Assembly (NCBI RefSeq): GCF_048898065.1
Contig: NZ_JBLWFI010000001.1
Location: forward strand, 1,728,155-1,792,154
From: Tepidibacillus_B infernus
GTDB lineage: Bacteria > Bacillota > Bacilli > Tepidibacillales > Tepidibacillaceae
Length of the DNA: 64,000 nt
Direction of reading: 5' to 3'
Shown here: piece after piece, positions 26,287 to 34,790 of the stretch
Numbering within the stretch: the stretch's first letter is position 1
Layout of the letters: each line of letters opens with the position of its first letter
Translations under genes and position numbers: made by a program
Notes under the pieces: model-generated
The model's input: only the letters and a program-made list of their open reading frames with translations
Database searches by the model: none
What the model was told of the DNA's origin: nothing

Positions 26287-27372
26287 ATGTTAAAAAATGG
26301 AAGGATTAATCAATTTCAGCTCTGGCTGTTAATCATTAATTATATAATTGGGAGTGCGTTAATATTTGTCCCAGGAATGGTGACTAGTCAATCTAAGCAA
26401 GATAGCTGGATTTCTTTATTGGCTGCTATAGGTCTTGGTAGTCTTTTATTGTTAATCCTCGTTATGATCGCAAACCGTTTCCCCAATCAAACGCTGGTCG
26501 AAATCAGCCAAACGCTTTTTGGAAAAGTATTCGGTACGATCATTGCCTTGATTTATGCCACCTATTTTATTCTTTTATCTGGTATTCTCTTACGAGAATT
26601 AGGAGATATGATTACAACGACTGTCTTAAAAGAAACCCCTATTATCGCTTTTATCGCAATGATAGGTATTTTGGTTTTTTTTGCAACAAAACAAGGCTTA
26701 GAAACAATTGGCCGTATAAATGAAATCATTTCCCTTTTGGCCGTTGGAAGTGTTTGGTTAACTATTTCATTAGTAATCCCTTTAATGAAACTAGAAAGAT
26801 TGTCACCTATTCTAACTCATGGCCTAAAACCTATAATAAAAGGGTCCTTTACGGCACTAAGCTTTACCTATTTAGAAATGACAGTTTTTCTGATGATCCT
26901 GCCATTTTTAAATATTCGCAAACATTTAACTAGAATTGTGATTAGTGGTGGACTAGTGGCAGGCTTTTCTTTATTTGCTATAGTTGTTAGTACGATTCTT
27001 GTGTTAAACGTGAGGCCTACTGAACTCTCTATTTTTGCCCCCCTTAATATGGCTCGCTTAATCAATATTGGCGGTTTTCTTACAAGGATTGAATCCTTTA
27101 TTATTTTAGCTTATATCATTACAATTTTTATTAAATTGGTAATTACTTTTTATGCTGGGGTTTTAAGCCTTACCCAAATCTTTAAACTTACCGATTATCA
27201 ACCAATTGTTATACCGTTATTGATCATTACCATCGCCTTATCTATGAGTATGATTGAAAGTATTACTGATTTTATCGATTTTATCACTACAACATGGTTT
27301 GCCTATATGCTTGCTCTTGGTTTTATTCTTCCACTAATTATGTTAGGAGCTTCTTATTTCAAAAGGAAATGA
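26287..27372 (+). CDS. GerAB-type spore germination permease (orphan)
   Basis: This membrane protein of about 361 aa has ten predicted spans and belongs to the GerAB/YndE family within the amino acid/polyamine transporter superfamily. These are B subunits of germinant receptors in the spore inner membrane (LWLLIINYIIGSALIFVPG, NEIISLL). The ATG at 26287 follows a run of seven G residues. No gerAA or gerAC partner is adjacent, so it is an orphan B subunit. It is divergent from the Gfo/Idh gene. Confidence 0.85.
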   Translation: MLKNGRINQFQLWLLIINYIIGSALIFVPGMVTSQSKQDSWISLLAAIGLGSLLLLILVMIANRFPNQTLVEISQTLFGKVFGTIIALIYATYFILLSGILLRELGDMITTTVLKETPIIAFIAMIGILVFFATKQGLETIGRINEIISLLAVGSVWLTISLVIPLMKLERLSPILTHGLKPIIKGSFTALSFTYLEMTVFLMILPFLNIRKHLTRIVISGGLVAGFSLFAIVVSTILVLNVRPTELSIFAPLNMARLINIGGFLTRIESFIILAYIITIFIKLVITFYAGVLSLTQIFKLTDYQPIVIPLLIITIALSMSMIESITDFIDFITTTWFAYMLALGFILPLIMLGASYFKRK

Positions 27373-27401
27373 GAAACCCCTCAGATTTGAAATGCCCTTT
27401 C

Positions 27402-27662
27402 TTAAAGATCACATCCACATTCATTTGAAATCTGGGTATTTAACACAATCTGTTGCCCATTTTGCTTAGCTGTATCAAATAAGAGGCGAACCGCTTTCCA
27501 CACTAGATCATCAGGTCCTTTAAAAATCGTACTCATAGATCCTACTTCTATCGTTAAACCTTCTTCTTTTAACGGTTTTACAGCATCTAAGGCTTCTACA
27601 ATCACTTGGTCAAACTCTTTTGTAGCCAACGGGTAAAGAGCTACCTGACAGGATATCATCAT
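27402..27662 (-). CDS. Thiamine-binding (YkoF/MTH1187-like) small protein
   Basis: This 86-aa ferredoxin-fold protein resembles the MTH1187/YkoF thiamine-binding superfamily (SCQVALYPLATKEFDQVIVEAL, STIFKGPDDLVWKAVRLLFD). It ends in a Cys-rich tail (ECGCDL). The start overlaps the methyltransferase stop (ATGA), so the two are translationally coupled. Thiamine binding is inferred from the family only. Confidence 0.7.
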   Translation of the reverse strand: MMISCQVALYPLATKEFDQVIVEALDAVKPLKEEGLTIEVGSMSTIFKGPDDLVWKAVRLLFDTAKQNGQQIVLNTQISNECGCDL

Positions 27663-28348
27663 TTCTCCTCCTTATCCCAGCGAACGGCAAAAAAGCCTGC
27701 CTGTTCTGCTTGTAATTCCTGTTTTTCTTTTTCTTGCTGCCACGCATCTTTTTCATTAAATTCCAGAACGGGTGGTAAATATAATCCTTTTTTAATCGTT
27801 AAAGGATAGGGTAATAAGTCCTCTAGTTCTTTCTCTGTATAAAGATGTGCCTTAGCAAATAAATTGTTTGGATCTTCTATTGCTTTTTGTCGATATAATT
27901 CTCCCCATGGGCTTTTCTTTGTTAATAAACCAACTACTAACCGACCGTTTGGCTTTAGGACTCTCATCGCCTCGCGTAAAACCAATTGAGGTTGATCCAT
28001 AAATTCTATCGCTGTAACAGAAATCACTAAGTCAAAACTATTACCAAGAAATGGTAGATAGTGAGCATCACCTAAGTTCCAATCAATCGACAACTTCTCC
28101 GCTTCCGCTTTTTCTTTGGCCACCTTCATCATTTCTACTGATTGATCGATGGCTATTACATTTAACCCTTTCCTAGCAAGCCATAATGAATAGGTTCCAG
28201 TGCCAGAACCAATATCTAACACTTTCTCACCTTGTTTTGGACTTGCTAATGATTCAATCAATTCCTTTTCAACCCTATCGACAAAGTTGCCAAGCTTTGT
28301 TTGATACCAAGTATCATAATCTTTTGCAAAAGCATCAAACCATGCCAT
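27659..28348 (-). CDS. Class I SAM-dependent methyltransferase
   Basis: This 229-aa protein has a UbiE/Methyltransf_11-type fold: motif I VLDIGSGTGTYSLWLA (about 44-60), acidic motif IAIDQS, and DLVISVTAIEFMDQP. The C-terminal part has Lys-rich segments. It is paired with the thiamine-binding-like gene. The substrate is unknown. Confidence 0.8.
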   Translation of the reverse strand: MAWFDAFAKDYDTWYQTKLGNFVDRVEKELIESLASPKQGEKVLDIGSGTGTYSLWLARKGLNVIAIDQSVEMMKVAKEKAEAEKLSIDWNLGDAHYLPFLGNSFDLVISVTAIEFMDQPQLVLREAMRVLKPNGRLVVGLLTKKSPWGELYRQKAIEDPNNLFAKAHLYTEKELEDLLPYPLTIKKGLYLPPVLEFNEKDAWQQEKEKQELQAEQAGFFAVRWDKEEK

Positions 28349-28375
28349 TTATTTACCTCTTTTCTTAAACATTTT

Positions 28376-29704
28376 CTAATTTCTATAAGTATACAAAAAT
28401 AGAGAAGGAAAGGTAAAGTAAATCCTGGAAAGACGGGTCACTATAGTCTGAAATCCTGTTTCCCAGCTTGAGATGATTTTACTCCAAATCGATTCTTCTT
28501 TTGTAACAAATGATCCCTGATCATCCTGTTCTAAAATCAAGTAGGTCATTTCCTCATTCCAGTGAATGTTCTTTTGAAAAACTTGGATGGCAGGTATCAA
28601 TGGTATATACCATTCTTGTCCGATTCGTTTTAGTTCTTGACCTCTTATCATAAGCGAAGTATTTTCTTTGTATAGTCTTATGATTTTCGTCCGTTCATCC
28701 ACCATTACTCTTGTATCAAGAAGGATTGGAGCCTGTTTTAAAGGGAGCCACCACATCTCATCTTGATAAGAATAAATGACCTCTCCAATCTTCTCGTAAT
28801 AAGGTTCAACCATCCAAACATCAACGAGTTTATCCTTCTGCTCTTCTTTTTGCTCTACTTCTGCAATTTTTTTCTTTTCCACTTCTCTAACGAAAGTGTC
28901 TCTAATTTCAAATTCATTATTTCTCTTCCATCTTGTTGCCGTTTCGGGTTGGATAATAGGTTCTACTTGTTCAGATAACGCTTTAAATTGATATCCTTTC
29001 TCCTTGTAATATTTGATGATCGATGGTAAGGCTCCTACTGTATTTACGTGTGACTTGCTATCATGCATGAGCACGATTAATTTTTTGGTCACTTTTGATT
29101 GTTTTACAGTTGCAATGATTTCCTTAGCGGGTACACCTATGCGTTTGGAATCTCCACTATCTACATTCCAATCATAGACCAAATAATCTGCTTGATCCAT
29201 AAAATAGAAATAAAAACTATCCCAGTTCTTATAAGTCCCTCCTGGTGTTCGAACCAAGGAAGTACGAATCCCTGTGATATCGTAAATCACTTTTTCTGTT
29301 TTCTGAATTTCTTGCCAAAAATCTGAGAAACTACTGTACAAATTTTTATACTGATGGGTATAGGAGTGATTTCCAATCGAATGTCCTTCTTCCACAATTC
29401 TTTTGATGATTTTTTTATTTTGTTCTGCTGCTTTACCTACGACAAAAAAGGTTGCTTTTATTCCTTCCTTTTTTAAAATATCTAATACCTTCGGAGTTAA
29501 TTCACTTGGCCCATCATCAAAGGTTAAATAGACCGTTGCTTTTTCCTCTTCTATAAAATTTCGTTCCTTTAATATTCGCTTTCCTGATAATAAGGTCTGA
29601 TAGATTGGATTAGCACTTTCAGCTTGTCCTATTGTAGAAAAGTAGAAAAAGATTTGTGAGATAACAAGTATTAGGCTAATAAGACACTTCTTTTTAAAGA
29701 CCAT
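28376..29704 (-). CDS. Secreted polysaccharide deacetylase with copper-amine-oxidase-N-like domain
   Basis: This 442-aa protein has a signal peptide (about 1-28) and a NodB deacetylase domain (about 55-250) with TFDDGP (Asp 63/64), GNHSYTH (metal His 113 and 117), RTPGG and LMHDS motifs. The C-terminal region (about 325-410; LLDTRVMVDERTK ... YIPLIPAIQVFQ) resembles the copper amine oxidase N-terminal-like wall domain. Such enzymes deacetylate peptidoglycan or chitin oligomers outside the cell. An AGGGGGAAG site precedes the ATG. It may act in spore cortex or cell wall modification (inference). Confidence 0.85.
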   Translation of the reverse strand: MVFKKKCLISLILVISQIFFYFSTIGQAESANPIYQTLLSGKRILKERNFIEEEKATVYLTFDDGPSELTPKVLDILKKEGIKATFFVVGKAAEQNKKIIKRIVEEGHSIGNHSYTHQYKNLYSSFSDFWQEIQKTEKVIYDITGIRTSLVRTPGGTYKNWDSFYFYFMDQADYLVYDWNVDSGDSKRIGVPAKEIIATVKQSKVTKKLIVLMHDSKSHVNTVGALPSIIKYYKEKGYQFKALSEQVEPIIQPETATRWKRNNEFEIRDTFVREVEKKKIAEVEQKEEQKDKLVDVWMVEPYYEKIGEVIYSYQDEMWWLPLKQAPILLDTRVMVDERTKIIRLYKENTSLMIRGQELKRIGQEWYIPLIPAIQVFQKNIHWNEEMTYLILEQDDQGSFVTKEESIWSKIISSWETGFQTIVTRLSRIYFTFPSLFLYTYRN

Positions 29705-29792
29705 TATTCTTCCCCCTTTGATGTTCTATTACATGTATATGGGGCTAGTCCTAAAATAGAAGTTAAAAAAAACTAATATACTGGTGTGTATA

Positions 29793-30791
29793 TTAGGGAC
29801 AAAATAGTGTAAATAGTGGTTCTTTATCTATTTCTGATTCTATCATTTCTTTTAATTTATAAAGATCTTTTGGCTTCAAATCTTTTTTATCAAAATAACG
29901 AATCGACCCGCTATAAAATCTTCTTGGAAAAGCTAAATAGGAGAAAAAAATCTTCCATTCATCATCAGTGATTGGACGAGATAATTTTGATTGATAACCA
30001 TTTAAAAATGTAAAGACCATCTGAGTATCCCAGTGGTAGGGTTTTGCATGATGTTCAAGAAAATGAGCAAGATCTTTAACACGTTCTGCAAAAGCTAATG
30101 TTTCAAAATCGATAAGCCATATTTCTCCTGCTTCATCTAACATGATATTTCGAGATTGTAATGCTCCGTGACATAAAGCGGCTGATTCAGGATAGAACTG
30201 TAAAAGTGCATGATAGTCAACATCTTTAATATATTGGTATGCAAGTTCGTTTCGCTTAAGCAGAAAATCCAACATTTGTTTTTCCAATGAATTGAAGGAT
30301 TTATACAAAAATTTTTGATCCCATTCGAAAAGTTTTTGATATGAATGTTGAAGAAAATCTGGCTGTTTTCCCCATTCAAATCTATCGCTATCTTGTTCGG
30401 GTCTAATTTCTAATGTTGCATGATGAAAGTCAGCCAAGGTCTCTCCAATTTTTTTTACATATGGATAGCTTTTATTGGGGATTTCTTCTAGATCAAGCCA
30501 TTCCTCCATAAAATAATCTTTTTTCTCATACTTGATTAAATAGTTTCCTTCTTTTGAACGAAGAAAATTAGGAATTTTTGTATAACCGTGATCTCTAATC
30601 TTTTGAAGATAATTCGCAATCAACGGCAGATCAGTTAATTCTTCAGCACCTTTAAATCCAAATAATCCAACAGACGTGTTCACTTTATAGACAGCCCGAA
30701 CTTTTACCATTGAATGAACTTTTAAATCGTAATGTTTCTCAATCAGTGATTTTATTATATCTGGTGAAAGATCAACATTTGCAGAGAGCAT
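29793..30791 (-). CDS. CotS/YutH-family spore coat protein (kinase-like fold)
   Basis: This protein of about 332 aa has the aminoglycoside-phosphotransferase-like fold of CotS-family spore coat proteins. The catalytic loop reads LCHGALQSRNIML where active family members have HGD, so the catalytic Asp is replaced by Ala. The later IDFE metal motif is kept. I prefer the ATG at 30791 (spacing 9 from AAAAGGG) over 30800. It sits with two APS-kinase-like genes on the same strand. Confidence 0.75.
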   Translation of the reverse strand: MLSANVDLSPDIIKSLIEKHYDLKVHSMVKVRAVYKVNTSVGLFGFKGAEELTDLPLIANYLQKIRDHGYTKIPNFLRSKEGNYLIKYEKKDYFMEEWLDLEEIPNKSYPYVKKIGETLADFHHATLEIRPEQDSDRFEWGKQPDFLQHSYQKLFEWDQKFLYKSFNSLEKQMLDFLLKRNELAYQYIKDVDYHALLQFYPESAALCHGALQSRNIMLDEAGEIWLIDFETLAFAERVKDLAHFLEHHAKPYHWDTQMVFTFLNGYQSKLSRPITDDEWKIFFSYLAFPRRFYSGSIRYFDKKDLKPKDLYKLKEMIESEIDKEPLFTLFCP

Positions 30792-30877
30792 TGAAAACAT
30801 CCCTTTTATGACAATTTTTGCGTGCTTTCATAATCTTGTAAAAGCGTCATATCCCTTGGTAAAGGGCGTAATTCATT

Positions 30878-31408
30878 CTATGTGTATTCATCCACTTTTG
30901 CTCCTGCAATCATTCCATGGGCTGATAAATAGTCTAATATTTGTTGAACTGCATCATTAGGAGAAAGCTGATCAGTATCAATAATCATTTCTGGATGATT
31001 TGGTTCTTCGTAATAATGAATGGTAGAAGGGTATCTTGAATATTTAGCCAGTTGATCTCTTTCTAACCTTGTATTCAAAGAACATCTTAAATAGATCTCT
31101 ACAAAATCATCAATTTCGTTACGAGCAGTCTCTCTCATTTTGCGCAAACGTCCTACAGAAGAAATCAAGACAATAATACGATGTTTATACAGAAGTTTTG
31201 CCACATAGATAATATTCGTGGATTTCTGCTTTTGCCTGATAAACCAGTCAGAACTTAATTCTTTTGTTAATGAACGAGGTACTTCATCACTATCAATTCG
31301 TTCTACATCATAACCTTTTAATTTTAATTCTTTTTCCAACAATTTGCTTATCGTTGTTTTTCCCGCATTGGGTAAACCGGTGAACCAAATCACTAGCCCT
31401 TTTTGCAT
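30878..31408 (-). CDS. APS-kinase-like P-loop protein (1)
   Basis: This 176-aa protein has the adenylyl-sulfate kinase (CysC) fold: Walker A GLPNAGKTTISKLL (about 11-24), RIDSDEVPRSL in the place of the usual DGDxxR, and a C-terminal DTDQLSPNDAVQQIL. The FISPF-type loop is changed to LISSVGRLRKMRETAR. No sulfate-assimilation genes are nearby, and a second copy follows 107 bp upstream. A role in transferring phosphate to a spore-surface or sugar substrate is conceivable but unproven. Confidence 0.7.
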   Translation of the reverse strand: MQKGLVIWFTGLPNAGKTTISKLLEKELKLKGYDVERIDSDEVPRSLTKELSSDWFIRQKQKSTNIIYVAKLLYKHRIIVLISSVGRLRKMRETARNEIDDFVEIYLRCSLNTRLERDQLAKYSRYPSTIHYYEEPNHPEMIIDTDQLSPNDAVQQILDYLSAHGMIAGAKVDEYT

Positions 31409-31514
31409 AGTTATTCACTTCTTTTCCATATGATTGTTAATTTAAATTATTCATCCAAAGATAAATTGGATTGGATTAGAACCCTTTAGAGAAAAGAGGT
31501 GTAGAAAAAGGGCA

Positions 31515-32054
31515 TTATCTTCCCTTTAGAAAACCTTTCATTTGAAGATATTGCATAATCAAATTTACACTTTCATTTGGTTGCTTGTGATTTGTATCAA
31601 TGACAACATCAGGATTATTAGGTTTTTCGTAATAATCAAAATAGTCACGATGAGTTTGATATTTTTTTTCAAAATCACGTTCTAATCTTACTTCTAATGG
31701 GCAAGTGAGATAAATTTCAATAAAATTAGGTACTTGCTTTCTCAACAGTTCTCTCCATTCACTAAACCTTCCTACGGATGCAATAAGGACAAAATAGTTA
31801 TTATCATATAATAAACGAGAAAGAAAAGATATATTTTCAAGTTTTAACCTTTGCCTTTCTTCCCAACGATCGGCTTGAGGTTTAATAATGGATAAAGGTA
31901 GTGTATCACTGTCAAGTCTATAACAACGGTATCCTTTTTGTTGCAATTCACTGAAAAGTAATTTTGATAATGTCGTTTTTCCCGATTTGGAATGTCCGGT
32001 AAACCAAATAATAAGTCCTTGTTGCAATGTTTGTTCCTCCTCGCTATTAAACAC
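31515..32054 (-). CDS. APS-kinase-like P-loop protein (2)
   Basis: This 179-aa paralogue of the protein at 30878-31408 has Walker A GHSKSGKTTLSKLL, RLDSDTLPLSI, LIASVGRFSEWRELLRKQ and IDTNHKQPNESVNLIMQYL. The two differ throughout, so the duplication is old. It is preceded by a GAGGAGG-like site and transcribed toward CotS. Function beyond nucleotide binding is unknown. Confidence 0.7.
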   Translation of the reverse strand: MFNSEEEQTLQQGLIIWFTGHSKSGKTTLSKLLFSELQQKGYRCYRLDSDTLPLSIIKPQADRWEERQRLKLENISFLSRLLYDNNYFVLIASVGRFSEWRELLRKQVPNFIEIYLTCPLEVRLERDFEKKYQTHRDYFDYYEKPNNPDVVIDTNHKQPNESVNLIMQYLQMKGFLKGR

Positions 32055-32100
32055 AAAATGGAATTGCTCCGTTGCACTTATACTTTTCTAAAGTGAGAAA

Positions 32101-32143
32101 AAAGAGTGTAATAAAACCACTCCTTGGTTTTATTACACTCTTT
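32101..32143. terminator. Perfect 19-bp hairpin terminator
   Basis: AAAGAGTGTAATAAAACCA pairs over all 19 bases with the segment at 32125-32143 across a 5-nt loop. It overlaps the stop codon of the DUF2797 gene on the minus strand. It would also insulate the APS-kinase-like genes. Confidence 0.85.
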
Positions 32144-32948
32144 AAATTGATTCATCTATTAGTTCAATTTGAACAAGATAACCAGCATGTTTTTTGATAT
32201 TGATCACTCCGGAATCCAAAAGTAAATACTGTCCTTTAATTCCAAGTAAACGGCCTTCAATTTTGGATTGCTTATCCAAAGTTAGAGAAGAAATATGATC
32301 TAGGGTCTCGAGTATAGGATAAATAAATGCATGGATTTGTTCAACTTCTAATAAATAAGGGTGGAATTCTTCAGGAATCTTTTCTCGTATCTCCTCTCTG
32401 ATTTTAAAAAGATCCTTTTCTGCAATTTCTCCTTTTAGCATCTTTCGCCAATTGGTTTTATCTGGCATAAACTGGGATAAATAAAATTCCAATTCACCCG
32501 CCATTTTTCGTGTAGGAAGCTCAGCAATTGGGATTGACTGAACCGCTCCTTGATCTACCCAACGTTTAAAAGCATTTGTCTTTCTTGTTAACCCTACTTT
32601 CACATCACTGCTTAAAGCCAGATATACATAATGAGGCACCATACAATGATCTTCTGCAAACGATTCATCACGACAAGTACCTTGATCAAAATGGCACTCA
32701 TGTGGCTTTACGATACATAGGTCATTTTGTGGTAACTTGACAAAACACGGATAACAGGAACCATTATTATATGATTTCTTGATTTTTCTACCACAATGAA
32801 TACAATGGATCTCATTTTGATAGCTTAGTTTCATCTGTTTTCCTATATATGGATTTAAATGAATATTTTCTTCATTGATCTGTAAGAAATATTGAACGGG
32901 TTCCTCTACTTTATGTACCAGTTCTCTCAATTCCCCGCTGACTTTCAA
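32142..32948 (-). CDS. DUF2797 protein (zinc-ribbon with GIY-YIG-like core)
   Basis: This protein of about 268 aa matches DUF2797: a zinc-binding CIHCGRKIKKSYNNGSCYPC stretch (two CxxC pairs) and a HYVYLALSSDVKVGLTRK segment like a GIY-YIG core. The TTG at 32948 has GAGAGGAG 8 nt upstream. The TTG at 32966 overlaps that site. Its stop lies inside a terminator stem. Function is unknown. It follows plsY in the same direction. Confidence 0.78.
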   Translation of the reverse strand: MKVSGELRELVHKVEEPVQYFLQINEENIHLNPYIGKQMKLSYQNEIHCIHCGRKIKKSYNNGSCYPCFVKLPQNDLCIVKPHECHFDQGTCRDESFAEDHCMVPHYVYLALSSDVKVGLTRKTNAFKRWVDQGAVQSIPIAELPTRKMAGELEFYLSQFMPDKTNWRKMLKGEIAEKDLFKIREEIREKIPEEFHPYLLEVEQIHAFIYPILETLDHISSLTLDKQSKIEGRLLGIKGQYLLLDSGVINIKKHAGYLVQIELIDESI

Positions 32949-32966
32949 TAGATTAACTCCTCTCAA

Positions 32967-33557
32967 TTATAACTTCTTTTTTTGAAAAACTTTGTTTTCT
33001 GTTCCTTCCATTAAACGCTTAATATTTGAATGGTGGCGGAAAATAATAAACAACACAAAGAATACCCCTGCTAATTTAATTGATATAGATTCCTCTACAA
33101 TAAAAAGAGAAATCCCTACTGTTATCGCTGCAAACATGGATGATAACGATACAAATTTAGTGGTGAATAAAGTAATGGCAAAAGCAATAGCACCAAATAA
33201 AACGGTTAAAGGATTCAAAACAAGCATCACTCCGGCGCTTGTCGCCACACTTTTCCCCCCTTTGAATTTGGCAAAAATTGAATAAGAATGACCAAAACTA
33301 GCTGCCACACCTGTTAAAGCAGCAATCGTTTCTCCACCAAGGTAAAGGGCGATCCCTGTGGGAATTACGCCTTTTAGAATATCAGCAATCGAAACCAAAA
33401 AACCCGCCTTTTTACCCATAACGCGGAAGGTATTCGTGCCACCAATATTTCCACTACCATGTTTGCGAATATCGATATTTTTCCTTTTACCTACGATTAA
33501 AGCAGAGGGAATAGATCCTAACAAATAACCAATGATCATGGCCAAAAATACATCCAT
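32967..33557 (-). CDS. plsY: Acyl-phosphate:glycerol-3-phosphate acyltransferase
   Basis: This membrane enzyme of about 196 aa acylates glycerol-3-phosphate using acyl-phosphate, the first step of phospholipid synthesis. It has five hydrophobic segments and the three PlsY motifs: GSIPSALIVGK, HGSGNIGGTNTFRVMGKK and KFKGGKSVATSAG. The ATG at 33557 follows GAAGGAG. An upstream in-frame start at 33581 is less likely. It is probably cotranscribed with the DUF2797 gene. Confidence 0.93.
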   Translation of the reverse strand: MDVFLAMIIGYLLGSIPSALIVGKRKNIDIRKHGSGNIGGTNTFRVMGKKAGFLVSIADILKGVIPTGIALYLGGETIAALTGVAASFGHSYSIFAKFKGGKSVATSAGVMLVLNPLTVLFGAIAFAITLFTTKFVSLSSMFAAITVGISLFIVEESISIKLAGVFFVLFIIFRHHSNIKRLMEGTENKVFQKKKL

Positions 33558-33610
33558 ATGATTCTCCTTCAGCAAATGCATACTTTAATAACATAATAGC
33601 AAAAATTTAA

Positions 33611-34132
33611 TTATTTTTCATCATGAACAAATTGGACATTCACAATATCAGTGCGATTTGTTTTTAAAATAGGAACTCTAATCTCTAATAGACCATTTTG
33701 GTACCTAGCATAGATTCGTTTACTATCAAATACGACTGGAATCATCACACTTCTTGAAAAGTTTCCTAACTTTCTTTCTGATTTTATGATTTCCTTTTCC
33801 GAAAAATCGTAATTTGATCGAACCTCCCCTTCAACCGTTAGTCTTGATCCAGCAATTTTAATCTGAAGGTCATTTTTTTTAATTCCCGGAATTTCAAAGA
33901 TAAAGAGCATCTCATATGGCTTTTGGACAATATCCATCGGTACGGATCTAGAAAACCTTTTATCAAAATTTGCATCCTCACCCATAACTTTTCCATTCTT
34001 AAATACTCGATCAAAAAACTGCTGATCAAAGGGATTATTCTCTCCAAAAAAACCTTCAACTAAATCTTTATCTTTAAATATATCCTCTTGAAATGGATTG
34101 TTTTTTATAAAATCGAAAGGATTAAATGCCAT
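33611..34132 (-). CDS. Hsp20/alpha-crystallin family protein
   Basis: This protein of about 173 aa has an alpha-crystallin domain in its C-terminal half (about 80-170; EMLFIFEIPGIKKNDLQIKIAGSRLTVEGEV ... YARYQNGLLEIRVPILK). The GxLxxxxP-like GLLEIRVP is present. The N-terminal part is rich in Phe, Asn and Asp (NPFDFIKNNPFQED). The ATG at 34132 has GGGAGG upstream. Divergent from gerP, it may be a spore-coat Hsp20 such as CotM/CotP types (inference). Confidence 0.85.
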   Translation of the reverse strand: MAFNPFDFIKNNPFQEDIFKDKDLVEGFFGENNPFDQQFFDRVFKNGKVMGEDANFDKRFSRSVPMDIVQKPYEMLFIFEIPGIKKNDLQIKIAGSRLTVEGEVRSNYDFSEKEIIKSERKLGNFSRSVMIPVVFDSKRIYARYQNGLLEIRVPILKTNRTDIVNVQFVHDEK

Positions 34133-34190
34133 TGTTCTTCCTCCCTTAAGCATTTTTATATCAATCTATGCAATTGTTGAATAAGGGGGA

Positions 34191-34218
34191 ACCATTATTT
34201 CTAAATAGACATATAGTA
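34191..34218 (+). promoter_or_regulatory. Sigma-K-type promoter of the gerP operon
   Basis: ACC at 34191-34193, a 16-bp spacer and CATATAGTA at 34210-34218 match the sigma-K pattern (AC, 16-17, CATANNNTA). It lies about 58 bp upstream of gerPA. Known gerP operons are expressed in the mother cell under sigma-K. Confidence 0.7.
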
Positions 34219-34275
34219 AATCATGAGAATTTTTATGGGTATTCAACTATATGATAAAGTAAAGGATGTTTGCAT

Positions 34276-34497
34276 ATGCCTTCAATCGTAGGAGGAGTGA
34301 AAATAAACAGCGTAGGTACTGGTGGAATTGTCAATATTGGCGATGCCTTATACCTTTCGCCAAAAGTTACTTCAAAATCCTATGCAGGTTCTGGATCCTT
34401 TAATACTGGGGATTTTTTGAATACCAATAATGGGTTAAGCAATACTAATACACTTGATAATGATTTACTAGAAGCAGATAACCCTGTTAACACTTAG
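34276..34497 (+). CDS. gerPA: Spore germination protein GerPA-like
   Basis: This 73-aa protein matches GerPA/GerPF (MPSIVGGVKINSVGTGGIVNIGDALYLSPK, GSGSFNTGDFLNTNNG). GerP proteins sit in the inner coat and let germinants through to the cortex. First position in the cluster supports GerPA over GerPF. The ATG at 34276 follows AAAGGATG. No separate gerPF is found in this cluster. Confidence 0.88.
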   Translation: MPSIVGGVKINSVGTGGIVNIGDALYLSPKVTSKSYAGSGSFNTGDFLNTNNGLSNTNTLDNDLLEADNPVNT

Positions 34498-34512
34498 TAG
34501 GGGGGAATCGTC

Positions 34513-34716
34513 ATGAATCTTCATGTGAACCAAACGATTATTATTCATAATATAAGAATAAACAGTATTGGAAATTCATCGGTTTTCCAAATTGGAAGTG
34601 CCGGAATTATCAAGCCATTATCACAGCTTTACAATACAGGTGGATTTACTGAACCAGTTCCAGAACTTCGACCACCTCAAGCTCCTTGGTCGCAGTTTCC
34701 TCATCCAACCTATTAA
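34513..34716 (+). CDS. gerPB: Spore germination protein GerPB-like
   Basis: This 67-aa protein has the GerPB pattern NQTIIIHNIRINSIGNSSVFQIGSAG followed by a Pro-rich tail. It follows gerPA by 15 bp with a GGGGGG ribosome binding site. Confidence 0.88.
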   Translation: MNLHVNQTIIIHNIRINSIGNSSVFQIGSAGIIKPLSQLYNTGGFTEPVPELRPPQAPWSQFPHPTY

Positions 34717-34790
34717 ATTTTTGTCTTTAGGCTAACACCTAACTTTAATTAGGTGCATAAAATAGGGAAAACAATGTAGGGGGGATGTAT

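Noticed and set aside
27383..27428. CAGATTTGAAATG and CATTTGAAATCTG as a terminator between gerAB-like gene and thiamine-binding gene
   Set aside because: The arms have a central mismatch, the loop is about 20 nt, and no U-tract follows, so I did not list it.
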